Shown: piece by piece, positions 46,970 to 55,558 of the stretch | Layout: every line of letters begins with the position of its first letter | Position numbering within the stretch: position 1 is the first letter of the stretch | Assembly (NCBI RefSeq): GCF_001548675.1 | Contig: NZ_CP010834.1 | Span: forward strand, 1,275,501-1,339,500 | Reading direction: 5' to 3' | Source of the DNA: Methanobrevibacter sp. YE315 | GTDB lineage: Archaea > Methanobacteriota > Methanobacteria > Methanobacteriales > Methanobacteriaceae | Length of the DNA: 64,000 nt | Notes under the pieces: model-generated | What the model saw: only the letters and a program-made list of their open reading frames with translations | Told to the model about the DNA's origin: nothing | The model's database searches: none | Program-made: the position numbers and the translations under genes

Positions 46970-47701
46970 TTAAATCTGCATTGTATATAATAATCCAACT
47001 GATCTTGAATTGAATATGCTTAGATATGGTCCAACAATGAACATTGATACGAGTGAATTAATTACTAAACCTAAACCGAATATTCCTCCCGCATCAGCAC
47101 CTAAAGCCGCTCCGGAAACTCCAAATATTGCAAATATTATTGCAATAATTAGGGTAACGACAAAGGATATGACTAAAGTTATAATTATCAATCCTAAGTA
47201 TGTTGCAATACATTGGGACCATCCTATTTCATCTATGACCTCTTTAATTTCGCTTAAAGCGAATGCTTTTGAAAATGAACCGTCATTATATGCCATATGA
47301 CATATTCCCATTTGGCTCATCAAACATGCCGCAATAATGGCAGCAAGTGTAATCAAACATCCAATAATCATTATCGCATTTGATAGAATTCCAGTTAGTT
47401 GTCCTGAAATAATTCCAAATATCACAAATATAACGAATGGCACGAGCAAATATGGAATCTGGACAATCACAACTTTCAATCCATCGATGAACATGCTTAT
47501 CAAATCATCGAAATCAGGTAAAGGATCTTTTCCGTTTATAACTCCATGTACCGCTGTATTAATAACTCTGTAATTGTATCCTGTAATCAAGAAAATTGGT
47601 ATCAATAAGAAACTAAACAAGCAGAATATTCCTAATACAAATAGTGTTACCAAGTTCTTTGCTGAATATTCAAATGCATCTTTGTATATGTCTAAAATCA
47701 T
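46970..47701 (-). CDS. DUF4013 family membrane protein (first of pair)
   Basis: A 243-residue polytopic protein. ILDIYKDAFEYSAKN, then helices at about 18-40, 70-95, 105-130, 165-195 and 200-235; GWSQCIATYLGLIII corresponds to the GW-containing segment of the paralogue. ATG 47701 after AGGTGATAAAA. It directly follows the regulator gene, so the regulator and both DUF4013 proteins form one transcript with the ABC genes. Confidence 0.85.
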   Translation of the reverse strand: MILDIYKDAFEYSAKNLVTLFVLGIFCLFSFLLIPIFLITGYNYRVINTAVHGVINGKDPLPDFDDLISMFIDGLKVVIVQIPYLLVPFVIFVIFGIISGQLTGILSNAIMIIGCLITLAAIIAACLMSQMGICHMAYNDGSFSKAFALSEIKEVIDEIGWSQCIATYLGLIIITLVISFVVTLIIAIIFAIFGVSGAALGADAGGIFGLGLVINSLVSMFIVGPYLSIFNSRSVGLLYTMQI

Positions 47702-47710
47702 TTTTATCAC

Positions 47711-47944
47711 CTAATAGTAATCATCGAAAATAAATATATCTTCCATGACGAAGTATTGTTCTCTATCTCCTTTAAACATCATTCTATTAAAAACCTGGGT
47801 TATGTCATACGCTAAAAATAAAGATGGATTATACCTACCATTTTCCAGTGCATTAATGGTTTGTCGGGTGACTCCAACTTTATCCCCCAGTTCTTTTTGG
47901 CTCATCTTGAGCTCTTGTCTTAAATATTTAATCATGGTCCTCAT
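47711..47944 (-). CDS. XRE-family (YgzD-like) helix-turn-helix regulator
   Basis: A 77-residue DNA-binding protein. MSQKELGDKVGVTRQTINAL is the helix-turn-helix, followed by ENGRYNPSLFLAYDIT, as in short YozG/YgzD regulators. ATG 47944 is chosen; a TTG at 47956 would lengthen it by four residues. It heads the DUF4013-ABC unit. An inverted repeat GTAATTA/TAATTAC lies upstream of its TATA element, a likely autoregulatory operator. Confidence 0.9.
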   Translation of the reverse strand: MRTMIKYLRQELKMSQKELGDKVGVTRQTINALENGRYNPSLFLAYDITQVFNRMMFKGDREQYFVMEDIFIFDDYY

Positions 47945-47976
47945 AGTATCCCACAAATTAATTCATTTTTGCAAAA

Positions 47977-48017
47977 AGTATTTAAGTGACAAAGTAATTA
48001 TGTTAAAATCTAATTAC
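47977..48017 (-). promoter_or_regulatory. Promoter and candidate operator of the regulator-ABC unit
   Basis: Leftward TATA-like CTTAAATAC at about 47977-47986. Just upstream, GTAATTA (47994-48000) and TAATTAC (48011-48017) form a perfect 7-10-7 inverted repeat, with further half-site-like AAATTAC at 48031. Size and position fit a homodimeric helix-turn-helix protein such as the one encoded by the first gene. Confidence 0.55.
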
Positions 48018-48230
48018 TTATGTTAATGTTAAATTACATGGTATATAAACTTTACGGTTTTTAATTAAATAATTTAAAACTAATAAAATCAATTAAAAAT
48101 AAATATTATCTATTAAAATATTATAAATATAATTTTTAATATTAATTTAAAAAATTAAATTATAATTCATTGTTAAATTAAAAATTAAACAAAAATAAAT
48201 TATTATTTTATTAAAAACTAAAAACGAAAG

Positions 48231-48402
48231 ATTTATATATGAGGTAATCCATCTTTAACATATGTAACATTACATTAACACATTATGTTACAAATAGGTT
48301 CCAAGCGGGAAAAAACTCGATTTAAATTTATAATATTATCAACCTATTCCTCCATTTTACCTCCTGCTTGGAACTGGAAAAATCAAAAAAATGGAATAGG
48401 AT
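48231..48402 (+). ncRNA. Candidate structured RNA with mutually exclusive stems
   Basis: TATA element ATTTATATAT at 48231-48240. From about 48264 the sequence can form GTAACAT/ATGTTAC (48264-48291), then a 12-bp stem GTTCCAAGCGGG/CCTGCTTGGAAC (48298-48309 with 48363-48374, one G-U). CCTATTCC (48343-48350) in its loop can pair either with GGAATAGG downstream (48393-48400), making a pseudoknot, or as AACCTATT with AATAGGTT (48293-48300). The loop also holds TTACCTCCT, complementary to ribosome binding sites. The strand is uncertain: on the minus strand it would lie beyond the metX terminator. Confidence 0.45.
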
Positions 48403-48440
48403 AACACCAAAAAAATTAAAATAAAAAAAATAGAAGTAAT

Positions 48441-49907
48441 TTAACTAAGTAAATTACTAATTTGATCTACTGTAATAAGACCTAAAACTACCATATCCTC
48501 ATCAACGACCGGAAGACAGGATATATCAAATTTACGCATTATGCGAGCGACTTCTTCTATATTGTCACCGGCATTACAATATTTGACAGTTGTTGTCATT
48601 ATATCTTTCAGGCTATTAGAGTTGGTAGCGATAGATTTAGATAAATCCCAGCTTGTAACAATACCAATCAACTTATTTTCATCAGTCACTACAGGAATAT
48701 GAGTTACATGTGTATCCAACATTAATTTAGCTGCTGCAACAACATCTGCATCTTCCTTGATTGTAGCTACATGTTCCATCATCAGGTCTTCAACGACATT
48801 GTCTGATAGGAAATTTGAGAAAATATAGTTCAATTGCCCTTTTTCAAGTAAAAATGCATCATGACCATAATTGGATTTTATCTCTGAAAATGACACATCA
48901 ACCTCATTAGCGTTCAGGGCTGTTACAATTTCAGTGCTTTGCTCTGTTGGATATAACCAATCAGTATCAACTGAAATCACTTCAATTTTAGCTTCAACAT
49001 CTTTGAGTCCATCAATTAAAGAATCATTAATGGACAAATCAAACAGGTCAACGGCCTTTGTGATATATAAGTAACTGTTAGCATCAAAACGCTTTACAAA
49101 TGATTCCCCTTGGTATTTCAAGTAACTTTCAACTTGGAAATCAACAGTAAAGTCATAACTGATTTCATCCTTATCCTGAAGGCCACGTCCAAATTTGATA
49201 TCCATTGATTCATCACTCAAATAGGTAATGTGGGCAATCATACGAGCCAAAGACAATCCGTTTCTTGGAATTTGACCTGATTCATAGTAGTTTCCACCAT
49301 TCCAGCAAGGATCTGAAAATATTGACTGACGACCAACAGCATTGAATGCGATTTGCTGAGGATAGGACATTGCTGCTGTGGCTATCGGGATTGCTTTTTT
49401 CATCATTTTAGGATAGGATACCATCCATTCAAGAACCTGCATTCCTCCCATGGACCCGCCAATAACAGCATATAATTGCTTAATATTAAAATGATCAACC
49501 AATTTCTTTTGAACATTAACCATGTCCCTAATTGTGATTACCGGAAAATCGAGACCATATTCTTTACCTGTATCCGGGTTGATTGAACTTGGGCCGGTTG
49601 TTCCTTTACATCCACCCAATACATTGGAACAGATTATAAAGTATTTTTCGCTGTCCAATGCTTTTCCAGGACCAATCACTATCTCCCACCAGCCAGGTTT
49701 TTTATCTCCTTTATGCCAACCTGCTGCATGAGCATCACCAGTTAAAGCATGACAAATTAAAATAGCATTAGATTTATCTTTATTGAGTTCACCATACGTT
49801 TCATAAGCAATGGTAACTTCTTCAAGAACTTTTCCACTATCCAAATCAATTGGTTCATGTATATTAAGATATTTAGTTTCAACAATTCCAACAGATTCCT
49901 TATTCAT
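48441..49907 (-). CDS. metX: Homoserine O-acetyltransferase with C-terminal CBS pair
   Basis: A 488-residue protein. Residues 1-370 are the alpha/beta-hydrolase MetX ([28 protein letters not shown] with the nucleophile Ser, SNYGHDAFL with the His). Residues about 375-488 form two CBS motifs ([20 protein letters not shown] and [18 protein letters not shown]) that could sense adenosyl compounds. It activates homoserine for methionine synthesis. The start follows the rnc stop without a spacer. Several T-runs follow the stop codon and may end transcription. Confidence 0.94.
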   Translation of the reverse strand: MNKESVGIVETKYLNIHEPIDLDSGKVLEEVTIAYETYGELNKDKSNAILICHALTGDAHAAGWHKGDKKPGWWEIVIGPGKALDSEKYFIICSNVLGGCKGTTGPSSINPDTGKEYGLDFPVITIRDMVNVQKKLVDHFNIKQLYAVIGGSMGGMQVLEWMVSYPKMMKKAIPIATAAMSYPQQIAFNAVGRQSIFSDPCWNGGNYYESGQIPRNGLSLARMIAHITYLSDESMDIKFGRGLQDKDEISYDFTVDFQVESYLKYQGESFVKRFDANSYLYITKAVDLFDLSINDSLIDGLKDVEAKIEVISVDTDWLYPTEQSTEIVTALNANEVDVSFSEIKSNYGHDAFLLEKGQLNYIFSNFLSDNVVEDLMMEHVATIKEDADVVAAAKLMLDTHVTHIPVVTDENKLIGIVTSWDLSKSIATNSNSLKDIMTTTVKYCNAGDNIEEVARIMRKFDISCLPVVDEDMVVLGLITVDQISNLLS

Positions 49908-50579
49908 TTAAAACACCTTAATATTTAATTTTTCAATAGCTACTTTGGCAGCTGCTTGTTCAGCCTCTTTTTTATTTTTACCTTTTCCAATACCCATTTC
50001 ATGTCCATCTATTAAAATTGATATTGTGAATATTTTATCATGGGGTACGCCTTGCTCATTCAATACTTCATAGCTTATTTCCAAATCTTTGGCATCGCCA
50101 TATTCCTTCATTGCTGATTTATAATCTGCAAAGAATATCTTATTTTCATCGATGTATTTGAAGATGATTTTAGATACAAATTCCTTTGCGAAATCCATTC
50201 CCTGATCCAAGAATATAGCTCCTAAAAATGATTCGAAGATATCTGCAGTTATGGAAAGTATTTCATTTTTAGTTAGATTCGATTCTTCGGCAGCTACTCT
50301 AAGATATTCATGCAATTCCAATTCATGTGAGTAATAAATTAACGCAGACTGGCAAACATAATTCGCCCTCAATTTTGTTAATTTTCCCTCTTCATATTGA
50401 GGATATTTCTCATACAGATAATCTGATACAATTAAACTTAAAACTGAATCCCCCAAGAATTCCAATCTTTCATAATTGTAATTTAATCTGTATTTTGTTG
50501 AATAGGAACCATGCGTAAACGCTATTTCATATAGATGTTCATTCTCCGTTTTTATATCAAATTTTTCAAATAAATTCAT
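49908..50579 (-). CDS. rnc: Ribonuclease III (bacterial type)
   Basis: A 223-residue enzyme. The RNase III signature YERLEFLGDSVLSL (about 40-53) is intact, the second acidic site is in TADIFESFLGAIFLDQG, and a C-terminal double-stranded RNA binding domain (SYEVLNEQGVPHDKIFT, GKGKNKKEAEQAAAKVAI) is complete. It should cut double-stranded RNA. RNase III is scarce in archaea and was presumably acquired from bacteria. The gene is fused in translation order to metX. Candidate structured RNA substrates occur nearby. Confidence 0.95.
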   Translation of the reverse strand: MNLFEKFDIKTENEHLYEIAFTHGSYSTKYRLNYNYERLEFLGDSVLSLIVSDYLYEKYPQYEEGKLTKLRANYVCQSALIYYSHELELHEYLRVAAEESNLTKNEILSITADIFESFLGAIFLDQGMDFAKEFVSKIIFKYIDENKIFFADYKSAMKEYGDAKDLEISYEVLNEQGVPHDKIFTISILIDGHEMGIGKGKNKKEAEQAAAKVAIEKLNIKVF

Positions 50580-50616
50580 ATGTAAAGCCCAAAGTATTAG
50601 ATATTCTATTATTACT

Positions 50617-50665
50617 TTGCAATTCTAATTATATATAAGTAATCATATTTCTTTTCAAATGCTCT
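50617..50665 (+). repeat. Dispersed element with TTTCAAATGCTCT
   Basis: TTGCAATTCTAATTAT (50617-50632) followed by TTTCAAATGCTCT (50653-50665). The same pair of words, with one mismatch, occurs at 52694-52746, and the second word again at 2409-2421. A TATA-like TTTATATG lies just downstream, so the element may be a promoter upstream sequence for the gene at 50725. Confidence 0.45.
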
Positions 50666-50724
50666 CTTACTTTTTATTTATATGTCAATGAAAATCAAAA
50701 TAAGAATAAAAAGGATTTGGTAAC

Positions 50725-51060
50725 ATGATGATTAATTGGCAAGAAGAAATAACTAAAATTGACCCAGACATAAAATTTAGGGCTCAAGGCGGATGGTTAA
50801 AGACAATAAACAAATTAGACAAAACAGTCAAGAACGGATATTCCCTCGTTGGAGACTTTGTTCAAGCTGGTGATTTCGAAGAAAATTATGATGAAGGCCT
50901 GTACCTTGACTGCAATAAGGAAGGAAGTGCCAAAAAACCACAGCAAGACTATAGGCTATTCCGATTTAGAGACGGTAAAGTAAGACTGCTCGATATGGTA
51001 ATTGACGGTTCCCAAGGTTGGGCTGTTGACTTATGGGATGCTGTTGAAAGCGAACTTTAA
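50725..51060 (+). CDS. Conserved-looking 111-aa protein of unknown function
   Basis: A 111-residue soluble protein with no membrane segment (INWQEEITKIDPDIKF, then GYSLVGDFVQAGDFEE, then YRLFRFRDGKVRLLDMVIDG). Two adjacent ATGs (50725, 50728) follow GGTAAC. No family is recognised. It is flanked by convergent unknown genes at 51068 and 51464, with only 7 bp between the stops. Confidence 0.7.
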   Translation: MMINWQEEITKIDPDIKFRAQGGWLKTINKLDKTVKNGYSLVGDFVQAGDFEENYDEGLYLDCNKEGSAKKPQQDYRLFRFRDGKVRLLDMVIDGSQGWAVDLWDAVESEL

Positions 51061-51067
51061 AAAAAGA

Positions 51068-51457
51068 TTATTCGGAAACTATGTTTTTCGGTTTGAACTT
51101 TGAAAAACCAGTTTTTTGAACGTTCATCCTATAATCCAGGCAGGTAGGTTCCTGCAGGAGAATAATCTTATGGTCCAGATTTTGAGGGAAATTTTTCCCT
51201 TTTCCTTCAACAATTCCTCTAAAGCTTACACTAAATGCACCGGTATCCCCAATGTCCATATCTAATTTTTCAGAAGCAATCATGTCACTGAAAAAAACCT
51301 CTATATCCATTGCTTCAAATACAGGTGCAATATAGCTTAAAGCCATTAAACCATTTTCGTTTTCTCTGATTTTGACTCTTCTTTGATCCAGTTTAATAGA
51401 TTCTTTTGTTTTTCTGTTTGTTAATGTAATGTAGTTTGAAAACTCTGAATTAAACAT
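51068..51457 (-). CDS. Unknown protein, second gene of a pair
   Basis: A 129-residue protein rich in beta-strand patterns (YITLTNRKTKESIKLD, VFFSDMIASEKLDMDIG, KIILLQEPTCLDYRM). No known family is recognised. It begins 6 nt after its neighbour at 51464 and shows a similar build (an acidic middle and a terminal strand-rich part), so the two could be distant paralogues or subunits. Confidence 0.65.
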   Translation of the reverse strand: MFNSEFSNYITLTNRKTKESIKLDQRRVKIRENENGLMALSYIAPVFEAMDIEVFFSDMIASEKLDMDIGDTGAFSVSFRGIVEGKGKNFPQNLDHKIILLQEPTCLDYRMNVQKTGFSKFKPKNIVSE

Positions 51458-51463
51458 GCATAT

Positions 51464-51874
51464 CTATCCTATGTGGCAGAATTCACAACAAGCACATGTC
51501 GGTTCAAAATAGGAATCTTCAGGCTCGACAATTGCTTTTTGCGCAAACAATGTAATGTTGAATTTCGGGTGATATTCACTGCTGACTTCCTTGTTGATTG
51601 GAGACAGTCCCCTGTAATAAACGGGCCTGTAGCCAGTTTGTGAAATGTCAAAGTAGAATTTTTCTCCTGTTGCAAACTTATTAAAATATTCTTCTAGTTT
51701 CAATGTTTCATTTGGGCTGAGTGAGAATGTGAATCCCATTGTATCATCACTTCTTTGTCTGATTCCGGCGTTTGAAATGTCAACGGCCAGAATATCGTCC
51801 TTGCCTCTTATGAAAACAACACAGTTTTCCAAATCTACCTCATTTTCTTTAGCTATGTCCTTCAAGTCACTCAT
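51464..51874 (-). CDS. Unknown protein with C-terminal cysteine cluster
   Basis: A 136-residue protein ending in CACCEFCHIG, a compact four-cysteine cluster plus His that could bind zinc or a metal cluster. The body (CVVFIRGKDDILAVDIS, MGFTFSLSPNETLKLEEYF, YFDISQTGYRPVYYRGL) is strand-rich. AGGAGGTCTTTT precedes the ATG. No family is recognised. It is the first gene of the pair with 51068. Confidence 0.65.
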   Translation of the reverse strand: MSDLKDIAKENEVDLENCVVFIRGKDDILAVDISNAGIRQRSDDTMGFTFSLSPNETLKLEEYFNKFATGEKFYFDISQTGYRPVYYRGLSPINKEVSSEYHPKFNITLFAQKAIVEPEDSYFEPTCACCEFCHIG

Positions 51875-52027
51875 AAAAGACCTCCTAAAAATTTAGTCAT
51901 GATTAAATTTAGTATAATATCAATTGTTATATAAAGTTATCTAAAAAAAGCGATTATCTAAGTATTTCGTAATTAAAAAAAGTAGTTTGAAGAAGATTAA
52001 TTAATTAATCTTCAAGTCTTTTGCCAA

Positions 52028-52216
52028 CTATACTAACCTTTGTCTAGTAGTTGGTTTTTTATTTTGCCAGCTGTATCTCCTTAATTTTTTAGATTTACCG
52101 AATCCACAGGAAGCACAGACTTTTTTACGTATATGGTAAGTGTTTCTACCACATCTTCTGCATCTGATATGGGTCTTTTTATTTTTCTTACCCATTGATG
52201 GAGTTCCCTTTGACAT
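52028..52216 (-). CDS. rpl37e: Ribosomal protein L37e
   Basis: A 62-residue basic protein. [20 protein letters not shown] is the zinc ribbon of L37e, preceded by [16 protein letters not shown] and followed by the basic [26 protein letters not shown] lies before the ATG. It is 60 nt after the LSm gene and co-transcribed with it, the classic archaeal LSm-L37e pair. Confidence 0.97.
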   Translation of the reverse strand: MSKGTPSMGKKNKKTHIRCRRCGRNTYHIRKKVCASCGFGKSKKLRRYSWQNKKPTTRQRLV

Positions 52217-52276
52217 TGATACACCTCCTCACTTTCTCATTGAAAATATAATCTCGAAATAAGTATTGAATAATAT

Positions 52277-52516
<240 letters not shown>

Positions 52517-52647
52517 TTATATTATCAAAATTTTAGTTTTTTTTAGTATGAATTGAGTAAGTAATACTCGCTATTAGACATAATATAATCAAGTTAAGAT
52601 AAGACAAAACCTAATTAAAACTAATACTATTAATTATAAATTACCTA

Positions 52648-52657
52648 CTATATAAAT
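52648..52657 (-). promoter_or_regulatory. TATA box of the LSm-L37e unit
   Basis: ATTTATATAG read leftward; transcription would begin about 25 bp further, leaving a leader of roughly 110 nt to the LSm ATG. A TTGCCT/AGGCAA hairpin sequence lies just upstream (about 52658-52675). Confidence 0.5.
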
Positions 52658-52693
52658 GTTGCCTTATTTTAGGCAAAAAGAATAAAAAAATAA

Positions 52694-52746
52694 TTGCAAT
52701 ACTAATTATTAACCTTCCCCTATTTAAATTATTTTTCAAATGCTCT
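52694..52746 (+). repeat. Dispersed element with TTTCAAATGCTCT, second full copy
   Basis: TTGCAATACTAATTAT (52694-52709) followed by TTTCAAATGCTCT (52734-52746), matching the element at 50617 with one mismatch in the first word. The TATA-like TATTTAAATTATT lies between the two words here, and the Panacea gene starts 22 bp after the element. Confidence 0.45.
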
Positions 52747-52767
52747 TAGACTTTCTTTAAAAAGAAC

Positions 52768-53316
52768 ATGCAAGAAAAATACTATCACCAACCATCACAG
52801 GCAAACACCATGAAATTCAACCGCGAGAAATATGCTGACCTTATAATGTACATCCTGTCCCAAACGTACAACAGGCCCAATTTAGGAAAAACAGTGCTCT
52901 GCAGCATATTATACTTCATCGATTTCAACTATTACGAGCTCTACGGCACATTGCTTACAAAAGAAACCTACATCAAATCAAAAAAGGGAATAAAGCCAAA
53001 ACATTTCCACGAGGTTACAAGCGAACTGATTTCAAAAAAACAGCTGTTTTTAAGAAAGGAACCCTACTACCACAGAACCATCCACAAATACTACCTAACC
53101 ATAATACCCACATTCAAATTCAGCAGAAAAGAGCTTGAAATAATCGACTTCAGCATTGAACGGCTAAGCGGCAACAATGCAAGCACCATCATAAAATATG
53201 CGATAAAAGATCCTCCACTGATTATTGCCGACTTTGGTGAAAATATAGATTACAGATACGTATTTTCAAGAAACAATCAATATTCAATGAAAAAAATTAA
53301 ACCAATAAACAAATAA
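52768..53316 (+). CDS. Panacea (SocA/DUF4065-like) domain protein, orphan
   Basis: A 182-residue protein. KFNREKYADLIMYIL, GKTVLCSILYFIDFNYYELYG and TKETYIKSKKGIKPKHFHEV match the Panacea/DUF4065 antitoxin domain, which in bacteria neutralises diverse toxins. No toxin-like gene is adjacent (flanks are LSm and a PUA protein). Alternative start M15 at 52810 would remove a non-conserved N-terminus; neither start has a ribosome binding site. Its base composition is more GC-rich than that of its neighbours, suggesting transfer. Confidence 0.6.
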   Translation: MQEKYYHQPSQANTMKFNREKYADLIMYILSQTYNRPNLGKTVLCSILYFIDFNYYELYGTLLTKETYIKSKKGIKPKHFHEVTSELISKKQLFLRKEPYYHRTIHKYYLTIIPTFKFSRKELEIIDFSIERLSGNNASTIIKYAIKDPPLIIADFGENIDYRYVFSRNNQYSMKKIKPINK

Positions 53317-53370
53317 ATTTATTTATTTAAAATACAAAATATTATTCATTAAAAAAATATTGGGGTTAAC

Positions 53371-53853
53371 ATGGCTATAAAAGTTAAAAAAAGAAATTTC
53401 TTGAAAAAAAAGAAAATAAAAGAAATAAAGGCTGAATTAGGTGAATACGGCAACTTACTTCAAGGCAAAAAAAATATAGAGATACTTGAAGCAGAACCTA
53501 ATTCATTCATCTTGGTAGACGGAGAACCATACATCATTCTGATTGACGACAAACCATTTCCAACACTTAAGGCAGCGCTTGCCAATGAAATTGAAGCCAA
53601 AACCGTGACCGTAGACATGGGAGCCATCAGATTTGTAAGCAATGGTGCAGACATAATGAGTCCGGGAATCGTAGCGACATCCGAAGGCGTTGAACCGGGA
53701 GACATTGTTCTAATCATAGACGAAACCCATGGAAAGCCACTGGCTATCGGAGTAAGCTTAATAAGCGGTGAAGAAATGGTTGAAAACGATTCAGGAAAAG
53801 CCGTGGAAACAAAACATTATGTCGGTGACGACATCTGGAACTTTGAATTATAG
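53371..53853 (+). CDS. PUA domain RNA-binding protein
   Basis: A 160-residue protein: a basic N-terminus (AIKVKKRNFLKKKKIKEIK), a DUF1947-like domain to about residue 75, then the PUA domain (TVDMGAIRFVSNGADIMSPGI, VEPGDIVLIIDET, KPLAIGVSLISGEEM). Archaeal proteins of this build bind RNA and are thought to act in ribosome or tRNA biology. GGGGTTAAC precedes the ATG. The arfB gene follows after 9 bp. Confidence 0.9.
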   Translation: MAIKVKKRNFLKKKKIKEIKAELGEYGNLLQGKKNIEILEAEPNSFILVDGEPYIILIDDKPFPTLKAALANEIEAKTVTVDMGAIRFVSNGADIMSPGIVATSEGVEPGDIVLIIDETHGKPLAIGVSLISGEEMVENDSGKAVETKHYVGDDIWNFEL

Positions 53854-53862
53854 GTGATCGAT

Positions 53863-54555
53863 ATGGCTGAATTAAGATACAGGGCAGGAAAAATCAGAAA
53901 TCCCGAAGTCCACAAAGTCGGCATTATCGCACTTGGTTCCCACCTGGAAAATCACGGCCCAGCACTCCCAATAGATACCGACGCCAAAATCGCAGCTCAT
54001 ATCGCATTTCAATCATCTCTTGAAACCGGCGCCAAATTTTTAGGAATAATATTTCCAGCCTATGAACTGGACACTATAGACCATGGCATTCATGTTTCCC
54101 TTGATACACTGAAAGAGAATGTTATAAATACCCTCAATTCTGCTAAAAAATTCCTAAATGTTGAAAAGGTCGTTATCGTAAATGCACATGGAGGCAATAT
54201 CCCTCTCATGACAGAATTATGGGAAATTGAAGACAAGACAGATATGGCAATCATATTCAACAACAAGGTAATCTCATCAGAAGGCCCTCATGGCGGAAGC
54301 GGCGAACTGTCAATGGCAAAAGTTCTAGGAATCATCAACGAAGATGAAGTTGAAAATCAGGCAAATGTTAACGAATATGAAGAAGTTGGTCTATATGGAT
54401 TCGAACAGGCACGCCGAGATGATCCGAACATCGACGAAGGTGCAAGAGACGTTGAAGAAAACGGGGTTTATGTCGATGAAGAGTACGGAGAAAGACTGTT
54501 CAATTTAGCTATTGCATCCGTAATACTTGATGTCGAGAAGCTATTGGATTTTTAA
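53863..54555 (+). CDS. arfB: ArfB-type formamide hydrolase (creatininase family)
   Basis: A 230-residue metal enzyme. LGSHLENHGPALPIDTDAK carries the metal-binding Glu, His and Asp, VNAHGGNIP the second His site and EGPHGGSGELSMA the last. ArfB deformylates the product of GTP cyclohydrolase III (ArfA) on the way to F420 and riboflavin. The ATG at 53863 is chosen because an in-frame GTG at 53854 is part of the GGTGATCGAT ribosome binding site. Confidence 0.93.
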   Translation: MAELRYRAGKIRNPEVHKVGIIALGSHLENHGPALPIDTDAKIAAHIAFQSSLETGAKFLGIIFPAYELDTIDHGIHVSLDTLKENVINTLNSAKKFLNVEKVVIVNAHGGNIPLMTELWEIEDKTDMAIIFNNKVISSEGPHGGSGELSMAKVLGIINEDEVENQANVNEYEEVGLYGFEQARRDDPNIDEGARDVEENGVYVDEEYGERLFNLAIASVILDVEKLLDF

Positions 54556-54575
54556 AAAAAAAAGAAAAATAGAAA

Positions 54576-54881
54576 TTACAATCCAGTATAATTATTATCA
54601 ACAGTAGTTTCAACATTGGGACTATCCGTTGGTTTAGAATCGACAGTAGTTTCAACATCAGAACTTGAGGAAGAACTTTCACTATAATCTTGATAATAAT
54701 TGTTATCATCACTTCCACTGTCAACTGGAACATTTGAAACATCATTTGATGTATTTTCTGAATCAGTTCCATTAGGCAAGATTGATATTGGTCCTGTCAT
54801 GGCTGCAAAAACGCTAGCCAAACAAAAAGCGACAATAGCCACTATAAAAATTACTATAAATGTAGCAGATTTACTTGACAA
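54576..54881 (-). CDS. Membrane-anchored Ser/Asp/Thr-rich surface protein, probable TTG start
   Basis: A single N-terminal membrane helix (residues about 6-27) is followed by a low-complexity outside tail with runs of Ser and repeated VETTVD words. AGGTGG stands 5 nt before a TTG at 54881, which gives a 101-residue product; an upstream ATG at 54911 lacks a site and would run the coding sequence through that AGGTGG. The TTG start is therefore favoured. Function unknown; probably a surface-exposed stalk. Confidence 0.65.
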   Translation of the reverse strand: MSSKSATFIVIFIVAIVAFCLASVFAAMTGPISILPNGTDSENTSNDVSNVPVDSGSDDNNYYQDYSESSSSSSDVETTVDSKPTDSPNVETTVDNNYTGL

Positions 54882-54948
54882 TATTACCACCTTCAAAAAA
54901 TTAATTAACAATAATATGTTTAATGTTATATAAAAAGATATTGATACA

Positions 54949-55545
54949 ATGAAAACTATCAGAAACCCAATTCAAAGCGAAATAAATGTGAAAAAATCAC
55001 AGTTCATCTGTTCTTTGTTTCCAACAAGAACCAAAGCCGAATCCAAAAAGGTCATTCAGGAGCTTAATGAACAGTATTCTGATGCAACACACAATTGCAC
55101 AGCCTATATTGTAAGTGATGGGGAGGGCTTTGATGATGATGGAGAACCTGGCGGAACTGCCGGAAAGCCGATGATCAATGTTTTAAGGAAAAACGAGCTT
55201 CACAATGTAACTGCAGTTGTCACAAGATACTTTGGCGGAATCAAGCTTGGTGCCGGAGGGCTTGTGCGTGCATATTCAAAATCAGTTATGGAAGCCATTG
55301 GCAAAGCTGAAATACTTGAGATTGAAGAATATGAAGTCTATGAAATCGTATTCGAGTATTCAGATATTAAAATAACAGATACCGAGGTCAGAAACAACAG
55401 CCTGGAAGTCATCGATAAAAATTATACTGATAAGGTCAGCTATGATATTGTATCAAAAGACAACAGAGATATCGTAAAGATATTTGAAAAATACTCTGGA
55501 AAAATTAGTGTTGATTTTAAAAATAAACAGTTTTTAGAAAAATAA
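54949..55545 (+). CDS. YigZ/IMPACT family protein
   Basis: A 198-residue protein of the UPF0029 family. KKSQFICSLFPTRTKAE, ATHNCTAYIV, DDDGEPGGTAGKPM and VVTRYFGGIKLGAGGLVRAYS are family hallmarks, followed by a C-terminal DUF1949-like ferredoxin fold. Family members are linked to translation control, without a defined reaction. No ribosome binding site is visible before the ATG; a TATA-like TTTATATAA lies close upstream, so the message may be leaderless. Confidence 0.92.
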   Translation: MKTIRNPIQSEINVKKSQFICSLFPTRTKAESKKVIQELNEQYSDATHNCTAYIVSDGEGFDDDGEPGGTAGKPMINVLRKNELHNVTAVVTRYFGGIKLGAGGLVRAYSKSVMEAIGKAEILEIEEYEVYEIVFEYSDIKITDTEVRNNSLEVIDKNYTDKVSYDIVSKDNRDIVKIFEKYSGKISVDFKNKQFLEK

Positions 55546-55558
55546 ATAATTGAAGAAC

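Noticed and set aside
48363-48390. Tiny minus-strand gene with AGGAGG before an ATG
   Set aside because: The frame stops after three codons; the AGGAGGT is better explained as part of the RNA stem region.
52768-53853. Panacea protein and PUA protein as a toxin-antitoxin pair
   Set aside because: The second gene is a clear archaeal housekeeping PUA protein linked to arfB, not a toxin.
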